Source: Anthoceros angustus (lineage: Eukaryota; Streptophyta; Anthocerotopsida; Anthocerotales; Anthocerotaceae). Taken from it: a stretch of DNA of 64,000 bases. The translations under genes and the position numbers were made by a program. Positions 44,276 through 57,829 of the stretch are shown in pieces. Each line of letters begins with the position of its first letter. Positions within the stretch are counted from its first letter, which is position 1. The stretch spans positions 806,001 through 870,000 of the forward strand of contig VJWM01000019.1 of assembly GCA_010909165.1 (NCBI GenBank), written 5' to 3'. Under the pieces are notes generated by a model. The model did no database searches. It saw nothing but the letters and a program-made list of their open reading frames with translations, and was not told where the DNA came from.

Positions 44276-45063
44276 CTCTTGCATGTAGAGGAGGAGGGGC
44301 GCGGCATGCCGCGCCCGACTATGGTGAGGAGGAGGTAGGCGCGTGCTGCAGCGCCAGGCCTGGGGCTTGCTTGGAGGAAGGCGTCGGGGATGAGAAGCGG
44401 AAAAGCATGCATGATGAGGAAGGTGGTGGGCAGCAGTCCCGGAGTGCGGAACGCGTTCGATAGGAGCAGCGGAAAAGTTCAAGCGTCCAAGGAACGACAA
44501 TGAGATTCCAACATTGCATGTCTCAACAGATGGAGAAAGACCGAAGCGTCTATGATGCATGAGGATTATTTGCGAAAGTCGTGAGTGCATATGCGAAGAA
44601 GGTGGTGCAAGCGATTCAGAAGGCGAGAATTTGAGGGCGCCGTTTCTAACTCCGGATGCTCGGGTTCGTCAAGTGGATGAGGCTTGGGCGAACTACCGCT
44701 CGGCCATCTCAAAGGGTCGTATTGAAGAAGGTGTGCCTTTGCTTTGTATGATTGACCCATCCGATCATAGGATATCAAAACATTAGACCGGAAAAGTTCC
44801 GCAAAGAAGTATATTATGGGGTACTGGAGGCAATCATACTTACGCCGCCATGGCAAATTTGCGGATATATCACCAGGGAAGGCAAGGTTCCAATGGATGG
44901 AGGCCCATGTCTATTGCGGCTAACTCTACGGGGAGATGCGAGTCGCAACCCACTACAACACAATGTCGGACAAGAGGAAAAAGATGAACTTTATCGAGCG
45001 GTCGAGCACTCGTGATGAACTTTGATTGCAAAGCGGGATGGTGTGACAATGAGCATGAACTGG

Positions 45064-47840
45064 AATTTCTCATAAACTTAAGATCTGTGATGCAGGAAGT
45101 AGAGGTGGCAAAAATGGCTCCATTCGTCTAAAAATAATAGGAAATAGAGTGCCCCACCAAAAGACGCTATTGACATTGGGCCACATTATGTGTACATACC
45201 ACATCCAACAATCCGAGTGCCTTGGTTGGTTCAGGTCACTATAAGGCTTGGGCCATCTTCCCAATCGACAATCCTCGCAGAGCAGTAATCAATTTTAAAA
45301 TGATAGGATCCTTGTACAATTCGCTTATCATAATCCGTATATAGCTTGTGCTTGATGGCGAGACGTGCTGCAGAAAAGTCCGATCGACATCACTTTTTGC
45401 ATCGCTGAGAGGCCGTATGCATAATTAGTCAAACGTCAATTGATATAAGTCATTGTGTTACTCCTTCACCAAGGATAACCGAATGGTTGTTAATGGAAGT
45501 TACTATACACTGGGAGTAAAACATACCGCAGATCGTGGTCCATAACCAGCTTTCTCAACAATAACTTTTTCTTCATGCTTGGCACATGCAGTTACCAAGT
45601 AATGTGATATGTTTCCTCCTTTCATGGGAAAAACAACGCCACCATAGCCGCAATGGCCAATCCACTATCGTCCCAAGGAACACAAACCGACTAGTTGGTG
45701 CTAATTCATAAGTGGAGAATTTATCTCGGATACACAAATGTGATGTGTCGCCTTGAGTCCAAAAACCACATGTTAGTGTCGACTTGAGTGAGGGAAAGAC
45801 ATACCGCAAGAATGGTTGGCGGTTTGTGTCTTTGTTGTGTAGCAATAATCCGTCCTTTTGTCACCACATGTGTTTCTACTGGTGGTGCCTCTCTCGGTGG
45901 CTCTCAGCCCGCTTCTACGCACTCATTCTCAAAATGTCCGTGTACGACACCAATGACAGTGCCCTTCTTATTCGCCCGGTGCAAAGGAGGTTGATGCATG
46001 ATAGGGGCGTCCCTTCCCGCCCCTCTCCCACGCCCACACCGGGTATAGAGAACATGAGAAGTATGCACGACCACGTCTGTAGCAACTCACTGGATTCCTC
46101 CTCCAAAGAAAGCACCAACAACTTGAGAAAAGGTAACATAAGCACTTGCTTGGTTTGCAAAATTGTTTTGAGTGGTAACAAATGCTGTAGCTATGTGGCG
46201 TAGATGTAAGAAGAACTGTGATGGCCTTCGTCGTGACAAGACATCACCGATGCAAGCTTAGCACGAAGAGCTCGAAACTTGTGTAGGTGATTTTCAACAC
46301 TATCACTCTCCTTCATACTAAGGTCAGAGAGTTGTCAGTCGCGTTGATAAGCGACATTCCGCCTTTTGTGAACATGTCCTTAAACAATCGCTAAATGCTC
46401 GCAGACATGGTCGCCTTGTGTGTTGTATCATGTTTTTGTCGAGAGAGATAATAATGCAAAGATGCTCTCTTATCAAGCTTGATCCAAGCACAATTTCACG
46501 CATTTGTTCCTTTAGGACCGACAACGCTGGATTTGTAGCTTTACCACAACATCAAGGAGATCATATTCTTCAAAGATGGCCTCCATACGAAGCTCCCAAA
46601 TTGGGTAATCATCCCATTAAATCTGTCTTTATCTTTAATATCAATCTTAATTGTATTATTTACACTTGTGTTGGTGGGATTGCTAGTTCCATGAGTGAGG
46701 TTTTGGGAGGAGTGAAAATAGGGCTAAGTGTTATTGGGTACACTGTGTGGAGGTGACCACATACACCGTGTGGATAGGTGCCGTAAAACCCACCGACAAG
46801 ACTAGAGAATGGAGGACTCAGTCCCGACCAAACATCTTTGCTAAAGACCCTAAAATTTGCTTGGTTCAGTACTAGCATCAAACCGAAAGATGGATCACAA
46901 TGAGAAACATCACGGCTGGAGATGCTTGAACCGGATTTAGGGCCCAAAGAGTGAGAGAATTTTGTGAGTTGTTCTATTAGCAAGGTGGCTCGTGACAATT
47001 TTTGTTCAAAACACCTATTTGTTTCTCAGTAATTGTATTTGGTCCTTTTGTAAGTTTGTGTGTGATACGTGCTTGGTCTTTAAGTATTACTCGAAAATTT
47101 TAAGTGCTTAATTGCTATATGGTCCCGAGGATGTGAGATGTTGTGGTGGCAAAGGACTATGGGGAAGGAAAGGCTATTCTACTACATGCCGAGCAGAAAT
47201 ATTACAACGAGAAGGGCTGATGTTGAGAAAGTAGGTCTTGATCTCCACGTAATCTATTTCTATTTCGATTCCCTGCTTCATGGTGTCGATCCACTTATCG
47301 CCCCGCGCCTTTGGTTGCGCCTCCCATCTCCGTGGCCGGTGATTGCTTGAACAGATCAAGATGAAGTCTCTTTTCCTCCTCCTCGCTAGGGAATGTCTGG
47401 GTGGTACCGCCCACATCTGGGCACAATGCGCAACATCCTCCATGCCGCAATTCTCAAGAGAAAAAAGATGTAATTGTGGCCTCCAAGGATCTAATGCGTG
47501 AGATGAGTGTCATCAAGAAACGCCTAGGGTTAGGATTGCTGTCAATAGGAGATGATGAATTCTTCCATGTTGATGGTGCGATCCCATGCCATAGGGAATA
47601 CGAACACGCTCCATTAGGGCTCGATACCATAATGTGTTTACGATCGCTAGCCTGTGCTAGGAGCACCACGAGCAGGAGAGCACACATCTATAGTGCAACA
47701 TAGATTAACATCGCTTAGGGTTCAAAATACATATATCGAAAAGGTGTGAGTGAGTAACCGCTTTTCTAAACCTAATTCCTAATAAGCGTTATATAATTAA
47801 TAGTTATGAGTTAGCCAGAAAACTAAACATTACTCCAACA
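45064..47840 (-). mobile_element. Truncated Copia-B copy in unit B
   Basis: Contains the 5' LTR (47630-47840), primer site, leader, gag, knuckle, protease and the start of integrase, cut at the duplication junction. No RT and no 3' LTR. It is a by-product of the 17.5-kb duplication, not an independent insertion. Confidence 0.9.
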
Positions 47841-49668
47841 TTCTATATTAGTGAGATTGAAGAGGGATCGTTTCTTCCTTTTGCTAACCAAGAGAACTTT
47901 CCTGGCAAGCAACTTCGTGAGTTCTAGGTTGTATGGAAAGCAATACTATACCCTCCATGATGAGACAGAGGTGATAGAAGCTTTAGTAGGCGCCATAAAA
48001 TTTGTAAACACAAGTTTTAGAAGAAGAGACGATGTAGTCATGATGTATTCTTTTACGTGATCATTCATCGCAAGATATTGTACAAGATATGAATGCTCCT
48101 AGCGATGGTAACAACACCATAGAAAGACATAGGAAGATACTGATTTGGTTGTTGCTAGAGGTATGTTTCCTCGCACTCATTGTTGTAATCAAGGAGTTTT
48201 GGCAAGAGTTCAAGGAGTATTGGACACCCACTTCATCTTAAGTGTCTTGAAATTCTTCCTATGGAAGCCTCTACTTCCAAACATGTCAACAAGGCGGGCT
48301 ACCTCTACTTTAAACTCGCAATCCTTCCCCTGCTTGTCAACAATGTTCAGCCTTTGCTTCCTCCAATTTAGAATCACACAATGCTAACAATTCTTCATGT
48401 GTCCATGGAGTGGTCGCTTCACTTAACGCGGTGCTGAGTCTTTTGCTTGAGCTATGCGACTGGCCTCAAGCCATGGCCGAATGTGCGAAATGGAGATGTG
48501 GAGGAAAACAAGAGAAAAGCGGAGAGAAGGGGAGGAAACGAATGAGATAGAAAGTAAAGGGTATTTGGTAAACAAAAAGTAAAGTAGTAAGAAGTAAAAA
48601 TATATTCACTATTTTACCTCACTGCAGTGAAATAATGGAGGATTTGTAGATAGTTTAGTTCACAAATCAGTTCAATCTAAACTAAAATACACCTCGACAT
48701 CAGCCAACTACATGCTATATCGGATTGTGTCTGTGTTCTAGTTCATGTAGTTCAAATGCGCGATAGTTTAGTTCACTAATTAGCTCGATCTAAACTAAAC
48801 TACACCTCGCCACATCAACGAACTACATGCCACATCGGATTGTGTCTGTGTTCATGTAGTTCAAATCCGCCATGTGGCAAACTAGGAGCTGAAATGCAAT
48901 TCAATTACATTTGAATGGCAAGTGCGGAGAGGTCTTTAAAAAGCGTAGCATCGCATTGCACCCAATATTTTGAAACTCACACAAACACTAAATATTACTA
49001 TTCTATGAAATAATGATGAATATTACTACTCTAAGAAGCTTATAGAAATAGTAATTTCCTCATTGGATTGTTTTGTGGTATAAATAAAAGCCTAGTTGTA
49101 CTGAAACATAATATATGAAGACACGAAACCGGGCAAAATTCTCTATCCGCTTGAACTTTTTATAGATTTAAAGTCGTGAACTTCTCATCAACTTAGAAAT
49201 TAGGTCAAAGGGACTTCTTTGTAGGCTAAAACATCAAACTTAGGGAATTTCTCTATCGGCTCATAAATTTGACATATTTTCTATCTCAGATGAGAGATCA
49301 TTCCACGTCATGTGGAAAACTTCTCTATTGGTTTAGAAATTGGGCGACGCTCTCTCTCTATCGATCGAGGAGATTGATGCACGACATGTGGAACATAGGG
49401 TGAGACCACATCCGCATCGTTGGATAGAATATTATGAATTGATTTTTAAATCGGAATTTACAAATATTAGCACATTCGACTTATTCAATTATGTTTGACT
49501 TATAAATGTTATACACATACAATATGATTTTGTGACTTGGTTTGAATTTATATTTTGATTGATATTAAACCAAGGAACCATCATCAATTATCACTAATAT
49601 ATATAAAAGAGTCTCCGACACGCCCATTTTGCATCGTAAATTTAGGTGTTTTGAGTAAAGCGGATAAG

Positions 49669-50691
49669 ATGCCTAAAAGAAAGAGAATCATGAAAGATTC
49701 AAGCTCAACATCTAATTTGAACCCCCTATAGGGCACACATGCGGGCAATATAAAAATGCAAAAGCGGTCACCAATATTCAAGAAGATAAAACACCGAACA
49801 CCGTGTATGTAATGAATGCGGCTTGATATTAGAGAACCGTTACATCGACACCACAAGAAACTAAGGGCATCCGCCAATGATAACTTTTTTCCCTCACAAA
49901 GTCCTAGACATAGTTAATGAATATATTGAAGAAGCCAAAAGATTGGATTTGAAAACAAACATCCAAGATTTGGCATTGCCTTTTTTCAAAAGCTGGTGGA
50001 TTTGGAAAAGGGAAATTTTCAAGAGCTGGTATGCGCTTTGGGTTGCTAGCAAATGGAAAGAACTCCCAAACGCTGAGATTAGTTATGCTACGAGAAGTAT
50101 GGGTATCGAAAAAGAGGTTGTTGAACGGTTGGGAAAGAACTTGAACGATTCTTCCTATTAGAGGCTAATAGACATATTAATGCAGCTGCTGAAAAATTGG
50201 AATTGAGTTCCCTCTCCAAGACTTGGCATTGCATTTTTTAGGAGATTGGTCGATTTGAAAAGGGAACTTTGCTAGAGGGTGCAAGCGGCTTTGTAATCGT
50301 AGCAAAGATGGAAAGGATTTCAAAGACTGGAAATTAGGCATGGTACTTGTGTAGGAATACATGAGGAGGTTATTTTACGGTTGGCAAATGACTTGGAACA
50401 ATTCTTACGTGAGAAAGATGCAAAGTTGAAGGCTGAGAAAGATCGAGAGGCAGCTGAAAAAAGTCCTAGATATGGCTTGGAAACATATCAAGGCAGCTGG
50501 TGAAAAGATGCAATTGAGGCCCACTTGTCCAAGATTATCGTTCTATTGTTTCCAGAGATCCATGGATTTGAAATTTAAGAGAGAAATAAATTTTGAAGAG
50601 CCACAAAGATAGCTCACGTAGCTAGTAACTGAGAGGGACTCATCGTCGTTGGGACACAATTAATTACTATGTAAGTCCAGGAATCAAATAA
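49669..50691 (+). pseudogene. TFIIB-family transcription factor-like gene, unit B copy
   Basis: Same gene as at 33076, with different breaks. Here the first cyclin-like repeat is best preserved: KVLDIVNEYIEEAKRLDLK, then NIQDLALPFF, then LWVASKWKELPNAEISYA (49.89-50.10 kb), followed by EVVERLGKNL. CNECGLILENRYIDTT shows the zinc-ribbon knuckle with its correct CxxC, lost by an indel in unit A. The third repeat near the end is damaged here but open in unit A. The two copies complement each other, which supports a real gene with consensus errors. Confidence 0.65.
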
Positions 50692-51866
50692 TACAGCTTG
50701 GTAAACAACAATCAATTCTTCTAGATATAGAATATCAAAATTCAACATGTATTAAGTAGATAATGAGTTCGCTTGTACTGTATCCATTGCCCTCTAGTGG
50801 GCACTCACTCGAGCGATCCTTCACAAGGCAACACTAGCGGTGATGCATCTTCCTCTTCACCAAGAGTATGCAAGTCGTTTATTTTTCCGATATAAAATTG
50901 TTGTGCAGGGTGACTTACGTAGGGGAGAGTCGCTCCTTTTTTCGTGAAAATAAGGGTTTCCTTTGTTGTTCTTTGCTAGATGGGCTTCCCTCATTTTTTC
51001 TCTCAATAAAGTTTTATGGTACCTGTGAGATATGGTGCAAGCATGGTTTGGTGCTCACATTAGTGAGAAAGCAGATAAACATTGTTATTTTGTCCTCATG
51101 TAACGTTAATAATTTCAACTAATTTATTTCTTCTCTAAATTGTCTGATTTTTTTTACAAGATATACAAATATATCACTTCTACATAAAATTAAAATACTC
51201 ATAAAAATATTCAAAATGAAAGTCTAAATTTAGAGACTACTTGGGACGGGCATTGTCTCACTCAACGGGCACTTGTCACACTATATTTACGAAGTGGGCC
51301 CGAGAACAGGCAGGTAGGCGGGCACTCAGGCCCTTACCTAAATCATTTTGTAGCATGTTTACGAGATGAGCAAACAGATCGTCGGCGTTTAACTCAACAA
51401 ATTTTGAGTTGTCACGCTACTGCCGCACTCGATTTAGGGTTGTCATCGATCTCTTCTCGGAGAAGAGGTCACGCCACACCATCACAACTGCGAGGAAGAT
51501 CTCGACTCATCGGCAGAGTAGAAAAACATAATATTTGAAGCGGCTGAATATACATGAAGCGGCTGCAGGGGTCTATATACGTGGATCCGGGTTTAAGATG
51601 GTTATCAAAACGGCATGTTTGGGATTAGGCGAAAGCGTAAAATAAGGGTGAACATCACCGTCAGTTGTGCCAACTACGCCTGAAAAACGCGGTGCTCTCC
51701 GGCTTATCATGCGCCACGAGAAAAGTACCCATGTTCTCTCCCCTCATTGCGGGAAAAAAGCTGGTCGTTCGAGTTTCCGGTGGCTTGTGTTGCAATCATT
51801 GTGGCCAAGAACAGGAAATCACTGCATTTAAAATCACATGGAGACACATGGAGACAACTATGGTAT

Positions 51867-53976
51867 GGGTTTTGTAGAGGTTGTCATATCACCAAAATGG
51901 CGCGGCGATTGTTGGGTGTATGGCGCCGCAGATGCGCGCCTTTTGCCGTGGCTCTGACAAGCATGAAGCGGATGTGTCTCTGTTATACGATGGCGGAAAC
52001 GAACACGATGGGAGCATATGGCGCCTAGAGGGTGGAAAGTGGAGCACAAGCGCCCATGTCCGCCGTCACGGTTCGCTATAACGGCAAATGTTATGACTAG
52101 TGCAATTGTGTAATCATGAAATGTATTGCGCTAGTACATGCCAAAACATGGTAGACGCTACAAGGTGACATTTAAGATGTACTCATCGGCATGGTGGTCT
52201 GCATGTCTTAAAAACAATGTATGACAAGAACATGAAACTTATGCCGACAACTCGTGTCCGACTTTCAAACCCTATGCCATGAAGAGAAATTAGGGATAAA
52301 CATAAGGTTCCCTTGTTATTTGTTGCTTAGCACATGTCATTACTCTTACGAATCGAGACCCTCGTCCCGTCCACACAGGCCTCATCTCCATCTTCATCAC
52401 TCTCCATTGCCTCATCCAAGTGTTTGGTTGAATGTGAGGACGAGCGCACTCAACTTTTCCTTTATAGCTTTCTCCGCTGCATGATGTTTCGAAGTGAGTG
52501 AAACCCGTAGTATATAATAATGGTTTTTCGACAAAACCTTTTGGATGTTGGGGCCCTTTGCACTTTCCCCGACCTTTTTGGCGGTGGTCCATTGTCTTTC
52601 CTTTGAAAAATTCTCCAACATACTTGCCTCATAAGCATCCGTGTGCTCGATTCGCCACTGCACAAGCAACACGGTGGGCCCCAAGGTGCACACTTACAAC
52701 CTTCGCTACCAACGCCCTATTGTGTGTGTCACAATAAACATTCCTTTCTAGATCTCCATAATATCGCCATCCATCCTTCTTGCCACCTCTTCTTGGCGTT
52801 CAATAGTTTGGTAGGCCCCTAGATACATGTCCTGTGTGGTCACGCAAAGAGCCTCCAAGACTTCTTCCGGTATGTGCAAAGGGGACTCGGGCTCACAGCC
52901 CTATCGTACCATCTCCGTGGGTTTTGTAGAGGTTGTCATATCGGTGAAATGTATGCTGGCGATTGTTGGGTGTGGCATGGCGGCATCTGCGGCGTCTTTG
53001 AGGGCTCTGACGATGAAGCAGCGGATATGTATACGTATTATCTGATGGCGGAAACGAACACGATGGGAGCATATGGCGTCTAGAGGGTGGAAAGTGGAGC
53101 ACAAGCGATCCATGTCCGTCACCATTCTTATCTATAACGGCAAATGTTATGACTAGTGCAATTGTGTAATCATGAAATGTATTGCGCGTGTATTCGATGC
53201 CAAAACATGGTAGGCGCTACAAGGTGACATTTAAGATGTACTCATCGGCATGGTGGTCTGCATGTCTTAAAAACAATGTATGACAAGAACATGAAACTTA
53301 TGCACAACTCGGTGTCCGACTTTCAAACCCTATGCCATGAAGAGAAATTAGGGATAAACATAAGGTTCCCTTGTTATTTATTGCTTAGCACATGTCATTA
53401 CTCTTACGAATCGAGACCCTCGTCCCGTCCACCTCATCTCCATCTTCATCACTCTCCATTGCCTCATCCAAGTGTTTGGTTGAATGTGAGGACGGCGCAC
53501 TCAACTTTTCCTTTATAGCTTTCTTATCTGCTGTGATGTTTCGAAGTGAGTGAAACCCGTAGTATATAATAATGGTTTTTCGCACAAAACCTTTTGGATG
53601 TTGGGGCCCTTTGCACTTTCCGACCTTTTTGGCGGGTGGTCCATTGTCTTTATCCTTTGAAAAATTCTCCAACATACTTGCCTCATAAGCATCCGTGTGC
53701 TGGCACCGTGCACAAGCAAAACGGTTCGATGGCCCCAAGGTGCACACTTACAACCTTCGCTACCAGGCTATGTGTGTGTGTCACAATAAACATTCCTTTC
53801 TGTATCTCCATAATATCGCCATCCATCCTTCTTGCCACCTCTTCTTGGCGTTCAATAGTTTGGTAGGCCCCTAGATACATGTCCCTGTGGTATGTCACGC
53901 AAAGAGCCTCGTCGATCTGACTTCTTCCGGTATGTGCAAAGGGGGATCGGGCTTGACGCCCTATTACCATCTCCGG
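51867..53976. repeat. Tandem duplication of the DUF7869 gene 3' end (about 1.05 kb x 2, unit B only)
   Basis: Units 51867-52918 and 52919-53976. The junction shares GGGTTTTG. It gives unit B a second copy of the C-terminal coding part (stop at 52327-52329). Unit A is single-copy here. Confidence 0.9.
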
Positions 53977-56640
53977 GGTTTTGCAGAACAAGCCCAATGT
54001 TATGATCCACAATATTTGCGATTTCGTGTTGATCATTCCAGAAATCCATCCACCATTCTTCCTCCACAGTAGTCAAATATGTTGGTAGCTTCACCAGTCC
54101 TTTTTTCAAGTGATCCACGCCTTCACGTGCGGTCAAACCCCCATCACTAGCTTTCTTGTCCTTCGCCCGCAATGCCATCAAAGGAGCGGGCCCGATGACG
54201 GTGTCTGGAACAAAAATCAAGTCGAGCCCATCTTGATTCCCACAAGGGGAAGTGGAGTATTGCTTACGAATAACGGTAACCTTTCCCGCCCAACTTTGTC
54301 CTCGCGGTGATTTTGAACTGGTGCTGAAATGAAAGGTTGTTCAACTTCAACCGCAGTGATATACTTCCCCCGCTCACTAACGTAATGGCCATACGTATGT
54401 CCGGAAGTCAGCCACCGTCAACACTTTCACCTGGATTCGGCGTGAACGAGGACTTCAATATGTCCTCCATAGTTGGCAATGTCCGCCTCCTTATGTTTTA
54501 AATGCTTAGAAAACATGAAAACATTTGATCCACTTGGTCGTGCGTATGCCCCACGAGGAGGAATCCAACCTTCACCTTCTCGAACGTCCCGAGTTCAACG
54601 AGCATGTTCAAGCACGCAAAATAGAAGCTGGTTCTTGTTCTCTCGGCATGTATTGTCCAGCTGCAGGTATAAGACTTTGGGAAGTATCCCTTCATACGTG
54701 TGTATAACGTCCTGGATAATAGTTATTGTTAAATTTGCATCATTCCTGAGATTGGCATAATGCAGATACGCCCGCGCTCTGAACGTGTAATTATGTATCA
54801 TGCATCCAACAACATGCACTGTGATCCGACTATCCTCCTTCAAGTCCTTTGGCCACCGCAAAATATGCGGCAGAAGTTTTTTCGTCCATGCCGATAGATA
54901 ACAACATATATTTCTGCGGCTCCTTGTAATGACGATGTCTTAACTTCTTCCGTTCCTCCATCAATCGTATCCGATGCTTGTTGAGTGCCTCTTGATACAT
55001 AGTCGTATGTCATGGAACACCATTGTCGACTTGTGGGCACGAAATTCAATAACTTTGCATACAGAGCTATTTGGGAAGATCGAGTGTCGTGCATTGAAAC
55101 CGAGATCGAAACTAGGACATACGATATTGCTGCCTATTATTCCACCCAAATGCATAGTGAGCATAACTGACAGCCTCTGCAGAAGTTAATGTTACGGCAA
55201 GAACCCAACCCATGCATTTCGACTAGAGGCCGCCAACATGCCCCTCCATGGAGTGAACCTTATAAGTAGCTTGGAGGGCGCGGCATGCTGCACACCGGTG
55301 CAAAGAGGCGGCGCAAGCTTCCTCATCAGCACAACAAAGCACCCGTAGTTCACCGCGCTTTAGGGCCTTGGGCGCCGCCATGCCCTATCGTGCACTCCAC
55401 ATTTGGGGCGCGGCATGCGCGCCTCGAGGAGTGCATGGCGCCGCCATGGCCGCCTCTCCGACAACGCCGCCTCATTCGCCATTCGGTGCAAGGCCATCCG
55501 AGCCCTCCACGGCAAAAACGGGCGCCGCACGACATCCCTTTGTCACTTGGAGGGCGCCGCCATGCGAGTACCCTTCACCACAGACAATATGGTGCCGCCA
55601 TGCCGGCTCCTTTTTCTGTGCGGTGGAGGGCTCCGGCACTGCGCCGTACAAAGCAACGTGTCGGGCGCCGGCACGGCGACTCCTGAGACATCACCGCCGC
55701 CGCACCGGCAGTACCCGCAGTGGCCCGTACATCCGCTGCTAACTCCCTCCATTACTCCACATGCTTTTATGCCATGCATACAGACAGACCGCAATAGCTG
55801 GGGAGGAGGCCTACCTTGGTCAACTCCGATCGGTGTCGTATGTTGAACTTCAGCCCGATATGGAACAAGTCGAGAACTGTTTGACTTGGGTATCTTCACC
55901 CGCTTGAAATTGACCCACACCGCAAGAAATATGCATACGACACAAAAGCGCTCACCTTTTGACTCCATTCCACTCTGATTGTATCCAAACCTCATGCTTC
56001 GTGAAAGTGTCGTAGATTGTATACCTCCACATTCGGCGTCGCTCGGCCAAGTGAAGGAAAGTCGCATCCATCCGTGCAATTGCAGCCAAAGCATGGGAGG
56101 ATTGTACACGAGGGCTGGCCTTATTAGCGTCCCATGGTGCGTTGAATAACCCTCCGCTTCAACTCCTCGTACCTTGCGGACCTATGATATACGCCGTCAA
56201 GGCTTTCAAACAACATTGCATAGGAATCGACCCATGAGGTGAGTGAAAACCTGTCCCTTGTTGTGGCCTCGCAAATGGCATTGAAATGTCTCTTGTCCGC
56301 CCATTCTCGAAACGCATCTGCTCATGAAAAGCTTCTTTTGTGAACTTGCGGATGCACAATTTGTTGCAACAAGGCTTTGAAATCCTCTCCCACGGAATCG
56401 CCTTCACTTTTCCTCAAAGACACCACCGCGCTCGCACACGGAAGCCCACATCGCTAATGAAAGGTACCAAAGGCTTGGATGGAAAGTGACGGCAGATCGG
56501 CCCGTCCAAACTTCTCAATGGGGTGTCGAAGACATTGTCCTCATCTGCATTAGGCGTCCCGCATCTTTGGAAATAGTAGTGAACAATCCCGCACTCGCCC
56601 ACCGCACCGACACCAACTTTCCTCCTTCCAGACGGGCTTC
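53385..56640 (-). pseudogene. DUF7869-type, probably transposase-derived gene, unit B copy
   Basis: Same order as unit A. Here LQLDNTCRENKNQ-like sequence and VGHTHDQVDQMFS (about 54.5-54.7 kb) keep the His-Asp-Asp motif that an indel disturbs in unit A, and WWMDFWNDQHEIANIVD is intact. The acidic C-terminus (DEAMESDEDGDE) ends at 53385. The N-terminal side approaches the start of P1 (56646) on the opposite strand, so the two are divergent neighbours. Confidence 0.55.
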
Positions 56641-56645
56641 TATCT

Positions 56646-57282
56646 ATGGCGAGTAGAGGTTCGTGTTCGAAGTCGGGGAACATAGCTGGGCACGAGGCGT
56701 GAGTGAGTTCTTCTCCACCCCGGACCCGCAACACGCATCCCGGGATCGAGCCACTAACACAAACCTATGCCAATGAGTATGACGGGCGAAGACGAGCCGA
56801 CGACTCAGCGGCCAAAGAATACATACTTTGTGGCGAGAGTGGCAAGGACTTTGCATTTGCTCGGCGAGACGGAGGGCCAGCGCGCTTGCCTTCACTCTTA
56901 CGGGATCGTGTACTCTTGAACTGAAACATCTTGATTTTGCCCGAAATCTTCGTCCGCTTCTTGCAGACATCTACATTTGTCAATGACATAGCAATCGTTG
57001 GTATCGGTCAAGGAATGAAAGGGCACATAACACGAAACCCACATCGCGTCTTGAGTGTGTGAACTGGAGCATTGTGTTGGACTCGTAGCTCAAGGTTACG
57101 ACGGCTACCGCGACAAGTGTGATAAAAGGTGGTGGTGTGTGGTACATGACTTGACCGCAGAGGGTGGGAAGCCGTGGAGAGACAAATCACTTGATTGCCA
57201 AATCCTAAATAGATTTCAAGTAATGGAGGGGCGGTGCTATTATGCTACTATGCCAGCATATGCCTACCATAGATTAAAATGA
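56646..57282 (+). pseudogene. Gene P1, unit B (single copy)
   Basis: Same gene as at 39112: ATGGCGAGTAGAGG start, possible GTGAGT donor at about 56699, YANEYDG, GKDFAFA, then CELEHCVGLVAQGYD and KCDKRWWCVVHDLTAE with the same Cys/His pattern, ending near 57282. This is the cleanest version for gene prediction because it is not duplicated. Confidence 0.45.
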
Positions 57283-57829
57283 ATGGCGAGCCATCAATAG
57301 CGGCTGGAAAAAGGGTATCCGAACGTTATGAAAACGCTTTACTTACCCAATTGCATATTGGGCTTGCCCGCATGCGTAGATAAACAAACACGTAGTTCAA
57401 CACTACCTTGCAATGATGCAATCGACGCGAAGGACATCGCGAACGCGGGTGTGGAACGTATGTTGGGTATGGGTTAAAAGAACATCAAAACAGATATATT
57501 CCGTCCTTGTTCCTCCATACATAGTCGATAAGGACAATAACTCGGACCTCGTTACGTTGTGGACGCGAAATTAGGGTTTCTGACTCCTTATAAACCCGAA
57601 CGAATTGAGTCCTTCTACACGTCAGCCGCAAACGGCGAACGCGAGCTCTTCCAACGCGGAGCTCGATTCAAGCGAGGCGCGTGGTTTTCCCAACAAGTCA
57701 CCCTCGCCACCCAGCTCTCCATCCTTTCGGAGGACGACAGTGAGAAATTCCTTGTCGAAATAGAATTGGTGCTTGCCTAATCCGGATTGAGCGTGTTTGA
57801 TGCCTATCTGGTGCTACAGACGGCGAGCG

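Larger units (their letters stand above)
41929..44651. repeat. Tandem duplication inside P2 (about 1.36 kb x 2, unit A only)
   Basis: Units 41929-43325 and 43326-44651, restarting at GTATGAGGAGA. The shared junction is about ACTC. Unit B is single-copy. Confidence 0.9.
27527..45063. repeat. Large direct duplication, unit A (17.5 kb)
   Basis: Starts inside the Copia-B integrase (TTTCTCATAAACTTAAG) and ends inside gene P2 (CATGAACTGGAA). At the unit A/unit B junction (45063/45064) the two sequences overlap by about 2 bases. Unit A has three private internal duplications (29.5-31.4, 39.1-41.6 and 41.9-44.7 kb), which make it longer than unit B. Confidence 0.93.
41625..45063 (+). pseudogene. Gene P2, unit A copy: truncated after the ParB-like domain
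   Basis: ATG at 41625 (MADAQKKDLPACPN). Conserved blocks: MLSNRLSKVEVERK, SFGFWVQRC / GFGFNGAPQTRE, GNFGWRAARP, LMKWTHCRIVDDYTVS, CLHRKKCEPKELSSTFR. A 58-bp GT..AG intron (42294-42351) follows, then CLCEVITSSIIRHRREMSLR and a strongly acidic segment (EDNEAEFGPSDEEDGPIPEL). A GC-rich in-frame minisatellite comes next, then IPTLHVSTDGER and RVRQVDEAWANYRSAISKGR, leading into the ParB-like region (44.75-45.0 kb). The 17.5-kb duplication junction then cuts it, so the methylase part is missing. An internal duplication (41.93-44.65 kb) repeats most of it. Confidence 0.55.
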
